Assembly: GCA_900541885.1 (NCBI GenBank)
Contig: UQKW01000004.1
Span: forward strand, 61,980 to 125,979
DNA length: 64,000 bases
Reading direction: 5' to 3'
Source of the DNA: an uncultured Collinsella sp.
GTDB lineage: Bacteria > Actinomycetota > Coriobacteriia > Coriobacteriales > Coriobacteriaceae
Translations under genes and position numbers: made by a program
Shown here: in pieces, positions 33,800 through 42,438 of the stretch
How positions within the stretch are numbered: the stretch's first letter is position 1
Layout of the letters: each line of letters opens with the position of its first letter
Notes under the pieces: generated by a model
What the model was told of the DNA's origin: nothing
Seen by the model: the letters and a program-made list of their open reading frames with translations, nothing else
Databases searched by the model: none

Positions 33800-34927
33800 A
33801 TGGCCCCCGCTCAGGCAAGTCTGCTGGCCAAGCTCAACACCCAAGAGCGCGTGCGCGACTTTTTGACCAATGCCGTCGCCAGCGGTCGTGCATCGCACGC
33901 CTACCTGTTTTTGGGCGCGCCCGGCGCGGGCAAGCTCGACGCCGCGTGGGCGCTCGCCCAAGCCTTCCTGTGCGAGCAGGATGGCTGCGGCTCATGCGAT
34001 AGCTGCGTGCGCGTCGCCCGCCATACGCACCCCGACGTGCACTATTACACGCCCGAGAGCGCCACGGGCTACCTCATCGCCCAGACGCGCGAGCTACTCG
34101 ACGACGTGCCCCTGGCGCCCATCCGCGCCAAGGCCAAGGTCTACATCATTGACCGTGCCGAGCAGCTGCGCGCCAACACCGCCAACGCGCTGCTCAAAAC
34201 ACTCGAGGAGCCGCCCGAGGGCGTTATGTTTATCTTGCTGGGCACCTCGGCAGACGTGATGTTGCCCACCATCGTGAGCCGCTGTCAGTTCGTGCCGTTT
34301 CGGCTGGTGTCGCCCGCCGTCGCCGCGCAGGCCGTGAGCCGCGCCACCGGTCAGGACCCTGCGCGTTGCCGCATGGCCGTCGCCGTGGCGGGAAGCCCCA
34401 CGCGTGGCATCGAGTTCCTCAAGAGCGCCGAGCGCCAGGACGCCCGCCGTCAGATGGTTCGCGCCATCGATTCGCTCATCGCCGCCGACGAGGCCGACGT
34501 GCTCAGCCGCGCCAAGTCGCTCATCGTCGCCGTTAAGGCGCCGCTCGCCGAGGTCAAGTCCACGCAGGAAAAGGTGCTCGAGCAAAACGCCGATTACCTG
34601 TCGCGTGGAGCATTGAAGCAGCTTGAGGACCGCAACAAGCGCGAACTCAACGCGCGCGAGCGTTCGGGTATCATGGAAGCGCTGGCGAGTGCGCGGACGC
34701 TCATGCGCGACGTGCTGCTGACGCTTCAGGACGAGGCGGCCGACGTAGTGAACGAAGACGTGCGCGACACGATCGGGCGGCTTGCCGCCGCGACCAATGT
34801 TGCGGGTGCCACGCGGGCGCTCGAGGCAGTCGCGACCGCCGAGCGCAACATCGCCAGAAACGTTACTCCCCAGCTGGCCATCGAGGTCATGCTGTTCGAT
34901 ATCAGGAAGGCACTGAAATGCCGTTAG
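33800..34927 (+). CDS. holB: DNA polymerase III subunit delta'
   Basis: HolB is a clamp-loader subunit. The 375-residue protein has the AAA+ fold with GAPGAGK (P-loop-like), the zinc module C-x8-C type (CEQDGCGSCDSC), the Walker B-like VYIIDRAEQL and the sensor/SRC motif TIVSRCQFVPF. A tail of about 150 helical residues follows. ATG 33800 abuts the tmk stop codon; the end overlaps ricT by 10 bp. Confidence 0.92.
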   Translation: MAPAQASLLAKLNTQERVRDFLTNAVASGRASHAYLFLGAPGAGKLDAAWALAQAFLCEQDGCGSCDSCVRVARHTHPDVHYYTPESATGYLIAQTRELLDDVPLAPIRAKAKVYIIDRAEQLRANTANALLKTLEEPPEGVMFILLGTSADVMLPTIVSRCQFVPFRLVSPAVAAQAVSRATGQDPARCRMAVAVAGSPTRGIEFLKSAERQDARRQMVRAIDSLIAADEADVLSRAKSLIVAVKAPLAEVKSTQEKVLEQNADYLSRGALKQLEDRNKRELNARERSGIMEALASARTLMRDVLLTLQDEAADVVNEDVRDTIGRLAAATNVAGATRALEAVATAERNIARNVTPQLAIEVMLFDIRKALKCR

Positions 34928-36618
34928 TCGTACCCGTTAAGTTTACCTATGCCTCGCGCGACCTGTGGTTCGATCCGCAGGATTTGGATATCCTTGAGGC
35001 CGATTATGCCATTTGCTCCACCGAGCGCGGAACCGAGATCGGCCTGGTCACGGCCGATCCCTTTGAGGTGCCGCAAGACGAGATCGGTCAGCCGCTCAAG
35101 CCCGTGCTACGCGTGGCGAGCGACATCGACCTGCAGCTTGCCGACGACCTGGCCATCCAGGGCGACGAGGCCATGGTCGACTTCCGCCGCCTGGTCAAGG
35201 AGCTCGACCTCGAGATGAAGCCGGTCGGCGTCGAGTACCTGTTTGGCGGCGAGAAGGCCGTGTTCTACTTTGCGGCCGAGGAGCGCGTCGATTTTCGTCA
35301 GCTCGTCAAGGATCTGTCCTCGACGCTGCACATTCGCGTCGACATGCGCCAGATCGGCGTGCGCGACGAGACCCGCCTGGTGGGCGGCTATGCCCAGTGC
35401 GGACAGGAACTCTGCTGCACGCGCTTTGGCGGACAGTTTGAGCCCGTCTCGATTCGCATGGCAAAAGAGCAAGACCTGCCGCTCAACTCGTCCAAGATCA
35501 GCGGCGTTTGCGGCCGCCTGATGTGCTGTCTGCGCTATGAGTTCGAGGCGTACAAGGACTTTAAGAGCCGTGCGCCCAAAAAGAAGACGCTCATCGATAC
35601 GCCGCTCGGCAAGGCACGTATTCAGGAATATGACACGCCGCGTGAGCAGCTGGTGCTGCGCCTGGAGAACGGCAAAGTCTTTAAGGTCAACCTGGCCGAT
35701 ATGACGTGCTCGGAGGGCTGCAAAAAGAAGGCTGCCGAGCAGGGCTGCAATTGCCGCCCCGACTGCGTGACGCGTGACGTGCTCGAGCGCATCGAGTCAC
35801 CCGAGATGCGCCTGGCGCTCATGGAGCTCGACCGCGAGAACGGCGTCGACGTGGGCGATGGCCTGTCGAGCGCCGACCGTCTTGCCGGCACGTCGATGCC
35901 CAAGCGCCGTCGTCGCGATGCCGATTCCGATGCCCGCGCTGCTCAGAGCCAGGGCGAGGGCCGTGGCCGCGGAAAGGGCCGTGGTAAGGCCGAGACACCC
36001 GAGGCCGAGGAGGCCGCCGGTGGCCGTCGTCGTCGCAAGCGCGCGGGCTCGGGCGATGCTACCGAGGCTGCAGCCGCGGGCAAGAACGCCTCTCGCGAGC
36101 GCGAGGTTCAGCAGCCCCAGCAGCAGAATCGCGGCGGCGGCATGAATCCCACACGTCGCCGCCGCCGTCATCTGTCGAGCGAGGAGCGCGAGGACGCCTT
36201 CCGCGCCGCAGCTGCTCGCGAGGCTGGTGCCGCCCCCAAGGGTGGTTCGGGTTCCGATGCGCCTGCCGACAAGGGTGGCAAGTCACGTGGCGAGGAGGAG
36301 CGCGCGCCGCGTCCGCGCCGTCGCCATTCCTCGGGCGCGCAACAGAAGCCCTCAGTGCCCTCCGTGGCCGATCAGGTCTCGGATGGCGAGGTCAAGGTCA
36401 CGCGCCGTCGTCCCGGAGATGGCGGGGGAGCGGCTGCCAAGGCCTCGCGTGGCGACGCCCGCGACGAGCGCGAGCCGCGCGAGGATCGCGGTGGCGAGGG
36501 CTCGGCCGACCAGGGTCAAAAGCGCCGTCGCCGTCGCCGTTCCCGCAAGCCGCGCCAGGATGGTGGTGAGGGTTCGACCCCGTCTTCGTCCGCACCACAA
36601 CCGCCCGCCGGCGAATAA
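34918..36618 (+). CDS. ricT: PSP1-domain protein RicT (YaaT) with Arg-rich C-terminal extension
   Basis: In B. subtilis RicT is part of the RicAFT complex with iron-sulfur clusters that controls RNase Y maturation of mRNAs. Residues 1-290 form the PSP1 domain with Cys pairs in CGQELCCTRFGG, CGRLMCCLRYE and CSEGC...CNCRPDC. The remaining about 270 residues are disordered, rich in Arg, Gly, Ala and Glu (KRRRR, GRGRGKGRGK types), an RNA-binding-like tail absent from the Bacillus protein, which has about 275 residues. The gene order tmk-holB-ricT is conserved. Confidence 0.9.
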   Translation: MPLVVPVKFTYASRDLWFDPQDLDILEADYAICSTERGTEIGLVTADPFEVPQDEIGQPLKPVLRVASDIDLQLADDLAIQGDEAMVDFRRLVKELDLEMKPVGVEYLFGGEKAVFYFAAEERVDFRQLVKDLSSTLHIRVDMRQIGVRDETRLVGGYAQCGQELCCTRFGGQFEPVSIRMAKEQDLPLNSSKISGVCGRLMCCLRYEFEAYKDFKSRAPKKKTLIDTPLGKARIQEYDTPREQLVLRLENGKVFKVNLADMTCSEGCKKKAAEQGCNCRPDCVTRDVLERIESPEMRLALMELDRENGVDVGDGLSSADRLAGTSMPKRRRRDADSDARAAQSQGEGRGRGKGRGKAETPEAEEAAGGRRRRKRAGSGDATEAAAAGKNASREREVQQPQQQNRGGGMNPTRRRRRHLSSEEREDAFRAAAAREAGAAPKGGSGSDAPADKGGKSRGEEERAPRPRRRHSSGAQQKPSVPSVADQVSDGEVKVTRRRPGDGGGAAAKASRGDARDEREPREDRGGEGSADQGQKRRRRRRSRKPRQDGGEGSTPSSSAPQPPAGE

Positions 36619-36720
36619 CGCCCGCGAGCGGATTTGGCCCGCCTTGCCCCGAACGCATCGGGGTATCATAGCGCCGAATCAACAACCCTCCCTGCGACTG
36701 AACGTAGGGAGGGTTGTGTC

Positions 36721-37527
36721 TTGAAGAGACATCTGAACGTATTGACTCGCTTGCAGGGGGCAGGCGTCCTACCGTTTGCGGACGAATTGCTACCGTTTGC
36801 CGAGCGCGCGACGTACGAGGCGCTCGAGGCGTTGTCGCCCACGCGATGCGCTGGCTGCGAGCGTTCCGGTGCGTTGATCTGCCAGGATTGTCTGGCATCG
36901 CTCGCGCTCATCGATCCGTGCCATAGCTGCATCCGATGTGGCGCCCCGTTTGGGGATTTGCTGTGCACCGAGTGTTCGGTCGAGGGCACGTCTTCGGCAA
37001 TGGCCGAGGCGCTCGATCGCTGCCTGGCGTGTGCCGTCTACGCACATCCGCTGCCGCGCATCATCAGGGCGTACAAGGATGCGGGCGAGCGCCGCCTGGC
37101 ACCGTATCTGGCGGAGCTACTCTACGACACTGCCTTGCATGCCCAGGCGGCAGCCCCCGATCGCTTAGGCGGTGTGCTGTCCGGCGCCGACGCGGTGGTA
37201 TTTGTGCCTGCGACGGCGGCAGCATTTCGGCGGCGTGGTTTTGATCATATGGAGGCTATTGCGCGCCCATTTTGCGAGCTGTCGGGTGTTCCCCTGCTCG
37301 ATGCTCTCGTCAAGTACGGGCATGGCGACCAGCGAGAACTCGGTCGTAAGGAGCGCCGCGAGCGTGCCCAAGGCATGTACGAGACGGTTGAGGACGTGCA
37401 CGGCCGCCGCTTGCTGCTTATCGATGACGTTATCACCACGGGCGCGACGATGGCCGCGGCTTCGGCGGAACTCAAGCGCGCCGGCGCCGCGGCAGTCGAT
37501 GGTCTCGCTATCGCACGCGTTTGGTAG
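36721..37527 (+). CDS. ComFC-like phosphoribosyltransferase-fold protein
   Basis: This 268-residue protein has an N-terminal zinc finger (CAGCERSGALICQDC...CHSCIRCGAPFGDLLCTEC) and a C-terminal type I phosphoribosyltransferase domain with the PRPP loop LLLIDDVITTGATMAAAS. In naturally competent bacteria ComFC helps handle incoming single-stranded DNA. The TTG at 36721 is chosen because AGGGAGGG lies about 8 bp upstream; no ATG is in a good position. The next gene starts 10 bp after it ends. Confidence 0.88.
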   Translation: MKRHLNVLTRLQGAGVLPFADELLPFAERATYEALEALSPTRCAGCERSGALICQDCLASLALIDPCHSCIRCGAPFGDLLCTECSVEGTSSAMAEALDRCLACAVYAHPLPRIIRAYKDAGERRLAPYLAELLYDTALHAQAAAPDRLGGVLSGADAVVFVPATAAAFRRRGFDHMEAIARPFCELSGVPLLDALVKYGHGDQRELGRKERRERAQGMYETVEDVHGRRLLLIDDVITTGATMAAASAELKRAGAAAVDGLAIARVW

Positions 37528-37537
37528 GGGTGGTTTT

Positions 37538-38647
37538 GTGGCAGTGAAGATTGAGCGGCGCAACGAGCCGACAAGCGAACAGCTAGCGGCTTCCGTAATC
37601 CTAACAGGCGCCTCGGCGCTACGCATGATGCGCTCCGAGCGCCGGCAGATGGGCTACATAAGCTGGAGGGACCTTGATCCCGATGAAGAGCGCCATGTGC
37701 TGCGCACGTCGTCGCCCTCGACCGAGGACATCTATCTTCCCGACTTGGTGCGGATTGGGGCCGCAAGCGGCGAGGTGCAAGAAGATCTTTGCTTGCTGGT
37801 GGGATCTGCGGCGCAGCGCCGCCGCATGCCTAGCGTGGGCTGGTCCGTATGCTCCGGGTTGCCCGTCGGCTCGATTCTAGAGGTGGAACCGGGGGTGTAC
37901 AGTCTATCTCCCGAGGCCCTTTGTGTTGCCGTTGCGCGCGAGGTCGGCTGCATCCAGGCATTTGCCCTGGCTCAGGAGCTATGCTCTAAGATTTCGCTGA
38001 GTGACCGCGGGAAGTATCTGCCTCCCTACACCTCGCCCGTTACGAATAAGCTTGCAAAGGACAAGGACCAGCCAGCAGACGTGGGCTACTTTGAGGTTGA
38101 GCCGGTGCTGACGCCCGATCGTCTGGCAGATTACCTCGCGGTATGCAAGGGGAATGCGGCCAAAAAACTGCAGCGTCTGTGTCCCTACTTGTCAGAAAAC
38201 TTGCGCTCGCCCATGGAGTGCATCATGCTCGCTCTGTTTTCGCTTCCGTTTTCCTATGGCGGATTTGCCTGCGGTCCCTTTAAGACCGACTACAAGATTG
38301 AGTTCGATGACCGTGCGCAGGCAATCTCGGGGATGTCCCATGCAGTTTGCGATGCGTATCAAGAAGCAGCCCGGTTTGACCTGGAATACAACGGTGAGCT
38401 GGGCCATTCCTCTCGGAGGGGACGTATCCATGATGAAAAGCGCAACACGGGCTTGATTACTATGGGAATCGAGGTCGCGACGGTCAACAACGAAATGCTC
38501 TGTGACATGGAAGCGGTGGAGGCGCTCGCATGGCGCATGCACCAGCGTATGCGAAAGCGGTACCGGAATCGTGTCGATGCTCGCAGGAAGAAGCAAGAAG
38601 CGTTGCTTAACACGCTGCGGGCGTGTTTTGGGCTTAAGCCGGTCTAA
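37538..38647 (+). CDS. Coriobacterial unknown with DUF559/Vsr-like nuclease motif
   Basis: I do not recognise the full 369-residue protein. The C-terminal third has a pattern like the DUF559/Vsr restriction-endonuclease fold: PMECIMLALFSLP, then D281-x-E283-Y-N-G, a histidine, D299-E-K-R302-N, and GLITMGIEVATV, corresponding to the E/D-x-D/E-G-x-H...D-x-x-R...L-x-x-G-x-x-V core. The N-terminal half (ASALRMMRSERRQ...) may recognise DNA or a partner. The GTG start at 37538 has TAGGGGTGG upstream. It is probably cotranscribed with the comFC-like gene. Nuclease activity is a suggestion only. Confidence 0.62.
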   Translation: MAVKIERRNEPTSEQLAASVILTGASALRMMRSERRQMGYISWRDLDPDEERHVLRTSSPSTEDIYLPDLVRIGAASGEVQEDLCLLVGSAAQRRRMPSVGWSVCSGLPVGSILEVEPGVYSLSPEALCVAVAREVGCIQAFALAQELCSKISLSDRGKYLPPYTSPVTNKLAKDKDQPADVGYFEVEPVLTPDRLADYLAVCKGNAAKKLQRLCPYLSENLRSPMECIMLALFSLPFSYGGFACGPFKTDYKIEFDDRAQAISGMSHAVCDAYQEAARFDLEYNGELGHSSRRGRIHDEKRNTGLITMGIEVATVNNEMLCDMEAVEALAWRMHQRMRKRYRNRVDARRKKQEALLNTLRACFGLKPV

Positions 38648-38682
38648 TTCGCGTCGAAAATAGAGGGTTAATCATATGCCCT

Positions 38683-38897
38683 GGCCATAATATGGCAAAT
38701 ATGAGTACTGTCACTAAATCAGTAACAGCAAAATCAAGGAATTTAGAACTCGGAGGCGGCGTAAAGTAAGAAGATAATAAACAAATGTAGAATAACTAAG
38801 CATCAGGTTGGCGACTCTGAGCGCAAAATCTGTCCGAAAGGCCAAAATTGCCTGTTACTAAATTGGTGACAGTACTCATATTTGCCATATTTTGGCC
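38683..38897. repeat. 215-bp element with 46-bp inverted repeats
   Basis: The ends 38683-38728 (begins GGCCATAATATGGC) and 38852-38897 are reverse complements in 42 of 46 positions, enclosing 123 bp of A+T-rich sequence without a gene. It resembles a MITE in size, but no target-site duplication is obvious at the borders. It is followed by two GC-rich stem-loops. Confidence 0.65.
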
Positions 38898-38945
38898 GGG
38901 CACCCTAAGAAGGGTGCCCCGGAGCTCCCCGTAGGGGAGCTCCGG
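38898..38945. repeat. Two adjacent GC-rich stem-loops
   Basis: GGGCACCC/GGGTGCCC (38898-38905, 38912-38919) and CCGGAGCTCCCC/GGGGAGCTCCGG (38919-38930, 38934-38945). Both stems are perfect. No T run follows, so terminator function is uncertain; they may end transcription from the upstream operon. Confidence 0.5.
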
Positions 38946-39019
38946 GCTTCATAGGGGCACGAATAGCCCGCTCCGACGTGGCGAAATCTGTACTCGCGAT
39001 GCGAATGACGCCCCTAACC

Positions 39020-39048
39020 TTAAACTTTAGCTTGAACTTAGCTATAAT
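39020..39048 (+). promoter_or_regulatory. Promoter of the lipoprotein gene
   Basis: TTAAAC (39020-39025) and TATAAT (39043-39048) are 17 bp apart. The start codon of the gene is about 325 bp further on, giving a long leader. Confidence 0.6.
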
Positions 39049-39054
39049 GCGCTT

Positions 39055-39379
39055 CGTTCCTACCAGGCTGTGGTTGCGGACGGACGAAATGCCCGTCCTA
39101 GTCCAAGACAGACGCGGTCAAAGGGATCCACGTAAGCGACCGCGTGCGCGCGGCGCGATCATGGCGCGTCCTAGATGTAAGCCGCACCGTCCGTTCTACT
39201 TTCTTTGGGGCAATACCGCCTCGCGGGCGAGCGGGTCAGTCGTGAAGGTGGCTGCGGCCTCCCGAGCAAACACCCCGGTGCGCAAGTGTGGGGTCAAATA
39301 CCAGGTCAGCTGGTGGGAACAATCTGATATTCCGCGCAACGCACGGATTGTATACGACACAGAAGGCAGGGTAGTGGAC
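39055..39379 (+). other. Long leader of the lipoprotein gene, possibly structured RNA
   Basis: About 325 bases lie between the promoter and the lipoprotein ATG. A closing helix CGGACGG (39077-39083)/CCGTCCG (39187-39193) and an inner hairpin ACGCGGTC (39112-39119)/GACCGCGT (39138-39145) suggest a folded RNA. The frame of the gene is open through this stretch, but the translation is not protein-like. I could not match it to a known riboswitch, 6S, SRP, tmRNA or RNase P RNA. Confidence 0.4.
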
Positions 39380-40405
39380 ATGGTGAGGGGCAGCTTGATG
39401 CACGCGGCTCGGTTAGGTGCTGGGACCGCAGCGGTCATTGCCGTTTTGGGCCTGAGCGGATGCGCGTTCAACCCGCTGTCTACGTTCACGACTCCCACGA
39501 TCGACCAGATCGAGTACGAGACCGTCACCCCTACGGTGTCGGACGATGCCCTGGTCACTTCCGGAACCCTGACGGTCGCCCTCGACACTTCCGATGCCCC
39601 GCAGGCCATGCAGGGCGCCGATGGCAACCTCACGGGCTACGCAGTTGACGCCGCCCGCGCCCTCGCAAGCCGCATGGGCCTTAAGGTCGCCTTTGTCGAT
39701 GCGTCCTCGGCAGGTTCCGCGCTCGGCGACAAAAAGGCTGATATCTTTATCGGCGAGATCAACTCCACGGACGGGGACGTTAGCTCGCTCGGCACCTGCC
39801 TGTACGATGCCGCTTCTGTGTTCGGTAAAACCAGCGATGGTGGGTCGCTAAGCGTTTCCACCGATACCCTTAACACGTCTACCCTGGGTGTCCAGATGTC
39901 CTCGGCCTCGCAGGAGGCGCTTGCTAAGCAGAGCATTACCGCCAACCAAAAGACCTACTCCAACATCAACGAGTGCTTTGAGGCGCTCGAGTCCGGCGAG
40001 GTCGACTATGTGATCTGCGACTCCACGGCCGGCGGCTACCTTGCACGCCTGATGAGCGAGGTCTCCTATGTCGGTGCGCTCGAGGCGCCCTCGACGCTTG
40101 GTGTTGCGGGCCTCTCGTCCAATGACGAACTGTGCCGTGCCGTGAGTGATGCCCTCGACGACATCACGGTCGACGGCACGCTCGGGGCGGTTCACTGCGT
40201 CTGGTACGGTCAGATTCCCTACGACCTCACCACTAAGACGGTTTCGGGCGCTAACGTGCAACCGGGCGACTCTGAGTCCAGTGAGACCACGTCCTCCGGC
40301 AGCGAGTCTTTCGATTCCAACAATGAGACCGCATCCTCCGAGGACAAATCGTCCAGCCAGGAAGGCACCATCACTGACGATGACATTAACAAACTCAATA
40401 GCTAG
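39380..40405 (+). CDS. Extracellular solute-binding lipoprotein, family 3 type
   Basis: A 341-residue lipoprotein: signal peptide with the lipobox LSGC (C28), then an SBP family 3-like domain (SGTLTVALDTSDAPQAMQGADGNLTGYAVDAARALASRMGLK, FEALESGEVDYVICDSTAGGYLARL), then a disordered Ser/Thr/Glu-rich tail. Proteins of this family bind amino acids for ABC transporters, but no transporter genes are nearby, so an orphan receptor or signalling role is possible. ATG 39380 gives a normal signal peptide. Confidence 0.82.
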   Translation: MVRGSLMHAARLGAGTAAVIAVLGLSGCAFNPLSTFTTPTIDQIEYETVTPTVSDDALVTSGTLTVALDTSDAPQAMQGADGNLTGYAVDAARALASRMGLKVAFVDASSAGSALGDKKADIFIGEINSTDGDVSSLGTCLYDAASVFGKTSDGGSLSVSTDTLNTSTLGVQMSSASQEALAKQSITANQKTYSNINECFEALESGEVDYVICDSTAGGYLARLMSEVSYVGALEAPSTLGVAGLSSNDELCRAVSDALDDITVDGTLGAVHCVWYGQIPYDLTTKTVSGANVQPGDSESSETTSSGSESFDSNNETASSEDKSSSQEGTITDDDINKLNS

Positions 40406-40471
40406 TTATTGCCAGGGGTGGTGTCTCCTATACGTTGGAAAGGACACCTCTTCACGGTTTCAACATGCACT

Positions 40472-40506
40472 GCCGGGCTTCCCCAATAGGGGAGCCCGGC
40501 TTTTTC
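40472..40506 (+). terminator. Terminator after the lipoprotein gene
   Basis: GCCGGGCTTCCCC (40472-40484) pairs with GGGGAGCCCGGC (40489-40500), loop AATA, then TTTTT. The rest of the 317-bp gap up to hpf holds a small GGTGTC/GACACC hairpin (40420-40448) and a GCACTT/AAGTGC stem near 40580, with no gene. Confidence 0.88.
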
Positions 40507-40722
40507 ATCCCTATAAAACCAGCAGGTCAAAGCCAATTTTCGGGACCAAATACAAATCTGTCGGCTCCCTCCTATAGCGCACTTTGCCATGGAAAAGTGC
40601 GAGACTTCGGTATGCGGTATCAAGCAATCGTTATTCGGGTCTTTAGGAATCCGCGTGATTAAATGCACGGCAATGGGTACATAGCCAGTACAGTAAGTCC
40701 CCGAGGCAGATTGGAGCCACGT

Positions 40723-41307
40723 ATGGATATCAAGGTTTCTGGACGCAAGACGACGGTAACCGATGCTCTGCGTGCGCATGTGGATGAGAAGATCGGCGAG
40801 GCGCTCAAGGTTTTCGATATCGAGCCCATGACGGTCGACGTTGTACTTCGCTATGAGAAGAACCCCTCGAACCCCAACCCGGCAATCGTCGAGGTTACGG
40901 TTCGTGCCCGCGGTTCGGTGATTCGCGTTGCCGAGCACGGTGCAGATATGTACGCCGCCATCGACCTCTCCGCCGATAAGGTCACCCGCCAGCTGCGCAA
41001 GTTCAAGACCAAGGTCGTGGACAACCGCCAGGGCGGTGCCAGCGCCGCGGATGTCGCACCGGTCGAGCGCGTTGAGGATCTGGCCGACCTGCTGCTGCCC
41101 GAGGAAGAGGACGACCTGCTCGTCCGCGAGAAGGTTATCGACGTCACCCCGATGACTGAGGAGCAGGCGCTGGTGCAGACAGATCTGCTGGGCCACGACT
41201 TCTACGTGTTCGAGAACGCGACGACTGGCCTCATCAATGTGGTGTATCACCGTAAGAATGGTGGATATGGCATCATCAAGCCCCGTATCGAAACACTTGA
41301 CGAGTAA
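40723..41307 (+). CDS. hpf: Ribosome hibernation promoting factor, long form
   Basis: Long HPF dimerises idle ribosomes into 100S particles in stationary phase. The 194-residue protein has the N-terminal S30AE domain (MDIKVSGRKTTVTDALRAHVDEKIGEALKVF) that sits in the decoding site, a linker, and the C-terminal dimerisation domain (YVFENATTGLINVVYHRKNGGYGIIKPR). ATG 40723 is supported by TTGGAG upstream. A terminator follows. Confidence 0.95.
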   Translation: MDIKVSGRKTTVTDALRAHVDEKIGEALKVFDIEPMTVDVVLRYEKNPSNPNPAIVEVTVRARGSVIRVAEHGADMYAAIDLSADKVTRQLRKFKTKVVDNRQGGASAADVAPVERVEDLADLLLPEEEDDLLVREKVIDVTPMTEEQALVQTDLLGHDFYVFENATTGLINVVYHRKNGGYGIIKPRIETLDE

Positions 41308-41336
41308 AATACGTTAACTTGCATGAGTTAACGGTT

Positions 41337-41368
41337 GGCGGCCATCCCATGCGGATGGCCGCCTTTTT
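41337..41368 (+). terminator. Terminator after hpf
   Basis: GGCGGCCATCC (41337-41347) pairs perfectly with GGATGGCCGCC (41353-41363), then TTTTT. Confidence 0.92.
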
Positions 41369-41386
41369 ACGTAAGGAGTCGCTTTG

Positions 41387-42340
41387 ATGGACAAGGCTGC
41401 ATCTACCGGCCATTCTGACCGCTGCCGCATCGTCGTCGATACCTGCTGCGACTTTAGCCCCGAGGTCGCCGCGAACCTCGATGTCGATATCCTGGGTTTC
41501 CCCTTCATTATCGATGGCGAGGAACGCACGGATGACATCTGGTCGAGCATCACACCCAAGGAGTTTTACGATCGCATGCGCGCCGGTGCCCGCGTGTCCA
41601 CCTCGGCTGTGTCGCTCGGTCGCTATATCGAGTTCTTTACCGAGTGCGCCAAAGAGGGCACGCCCACGGTCTACCTGTGCTTTACCTCGGCGCTGTCGTC
41701 GAGCTACAACTCCGCGTGCCAGGCGGCGGACGCCGTGCGTGCCGAGTATCCCGATTTTGAGCTCTACGTGGTCGACAACGCTCTGCCCTGCGCGACTGGC
41801 GCGCTCTTGGCGCTCGAGGCCGTGCGCCAGCGTTCGGCGGGATTGACCGCCAAGCAGCTGGTCGATTGGGCAAACGAGGCAAAGACTTATGTCCACGGCT
41901 ACTTTACGCTCGAGAGCTTCGATGCGCTGGCTGCCGGCGGCCGCATTCCGCCCGCGGCGGCGCAGCTCACGGCAAAGCTCGACGTCAAGCCCGAGCTCTC
42001 TTACGACCTTGCCGGCTCGCTGTCGCTGATCGGCGTCAACCGCGGCCGCAAGAAGGCGCTCAAGTCCATCCTCAAGTCGTTCCGCGAGAACTACGTGCCC
42101 GATCGCACCATGCCCATCGCCATCATGACGGCCGATGCCGAGAAGGACGGCGACTGGCTCGAAGCTGCCATCCGCAAGGAGGAGGGCTGCGCCGACGTCA
42201 CGATCATTCGCAGCTCCGTGGGCCCTACTATCGGCTCGCACGTGGGCCCCGGCATGGTGGCCTGCGCATTTTGGGGTAAGAACCGCGCCGACAAGGCGTC
42301 GCTTTCCGACCGCATCGCCCGTCGCGTGCGCGGCCAGTAG
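41387..42340 (+). CDS. DegV-family fatty-acid-binding protein
   Basis: DegV (FakB-type) proteins bind a fatty acid; some present it to the FakA kinase for phosphorylation. The 317-residue protein shows the DegV-like start RIVVDTCCDFSPE, the STSAVS segment, CFTSALSSSYNSA and FTLESFDALAAGGRI, and the C-terminal GPTIGSHVGPGMVACAFWG that lines the lipid pocket. AAGGAG lies upstream of ATG 41387. No fakA is nearby. Confidence 0.9.
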   Translation: MDKAASTGHSDRCRIVVDTCCDFSPEVAANLDVDILGFPFIIDGEERTDDIWSSITPKEFYDRMRAGARVSTSAVSLGRYIEFFTECAKEGTPTVYLCFTSALSSSYNSACQAADAVRAEYPDFELYVVDNALPCATGALLALEAVRQRSAGLTAKQLVDWANEAKTYVHGYFTLESFDALAAGGRIPPAAAQLTAKLDVKPELSYDLAGSLSLIGVNRGRKKALKSILKSFRENYVPDRTMPIAIMTADAEKDGDWLEAAIRKEEGCADVTIIRSSVGPTIGSHVGPGMVACAFWGKNRADKASLSDRIARRVRGQ

Positions 42341-42438
42341 GCAAACGTTGCGGCCGTAATCGACCCCAACTCACTGCCCAAACGCTGGCATCGAGTATTC
42401 AACCTGGTAACAACACCCAACCCAAAAGGAAAGGTTTC

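Noticed and set aside
38978..39379. An N-terminal extension of 134 codons to the solute-binding lipoprotein
   Set aside because: The signal peptide and lipobox begin at ATG 39380, and the promoter at 39020-39048 lies within the extension.
39055..39379. The leader as a ribosomal protein L10 leader, SRP RNA, 6S RNA or T-box
   Set aside because: Only short strings (for example AAGACAG or ACCAGGTCAG) are similar; the defining motifs are missing and no ribosomal or aminoacyl-tRNA gene follows.
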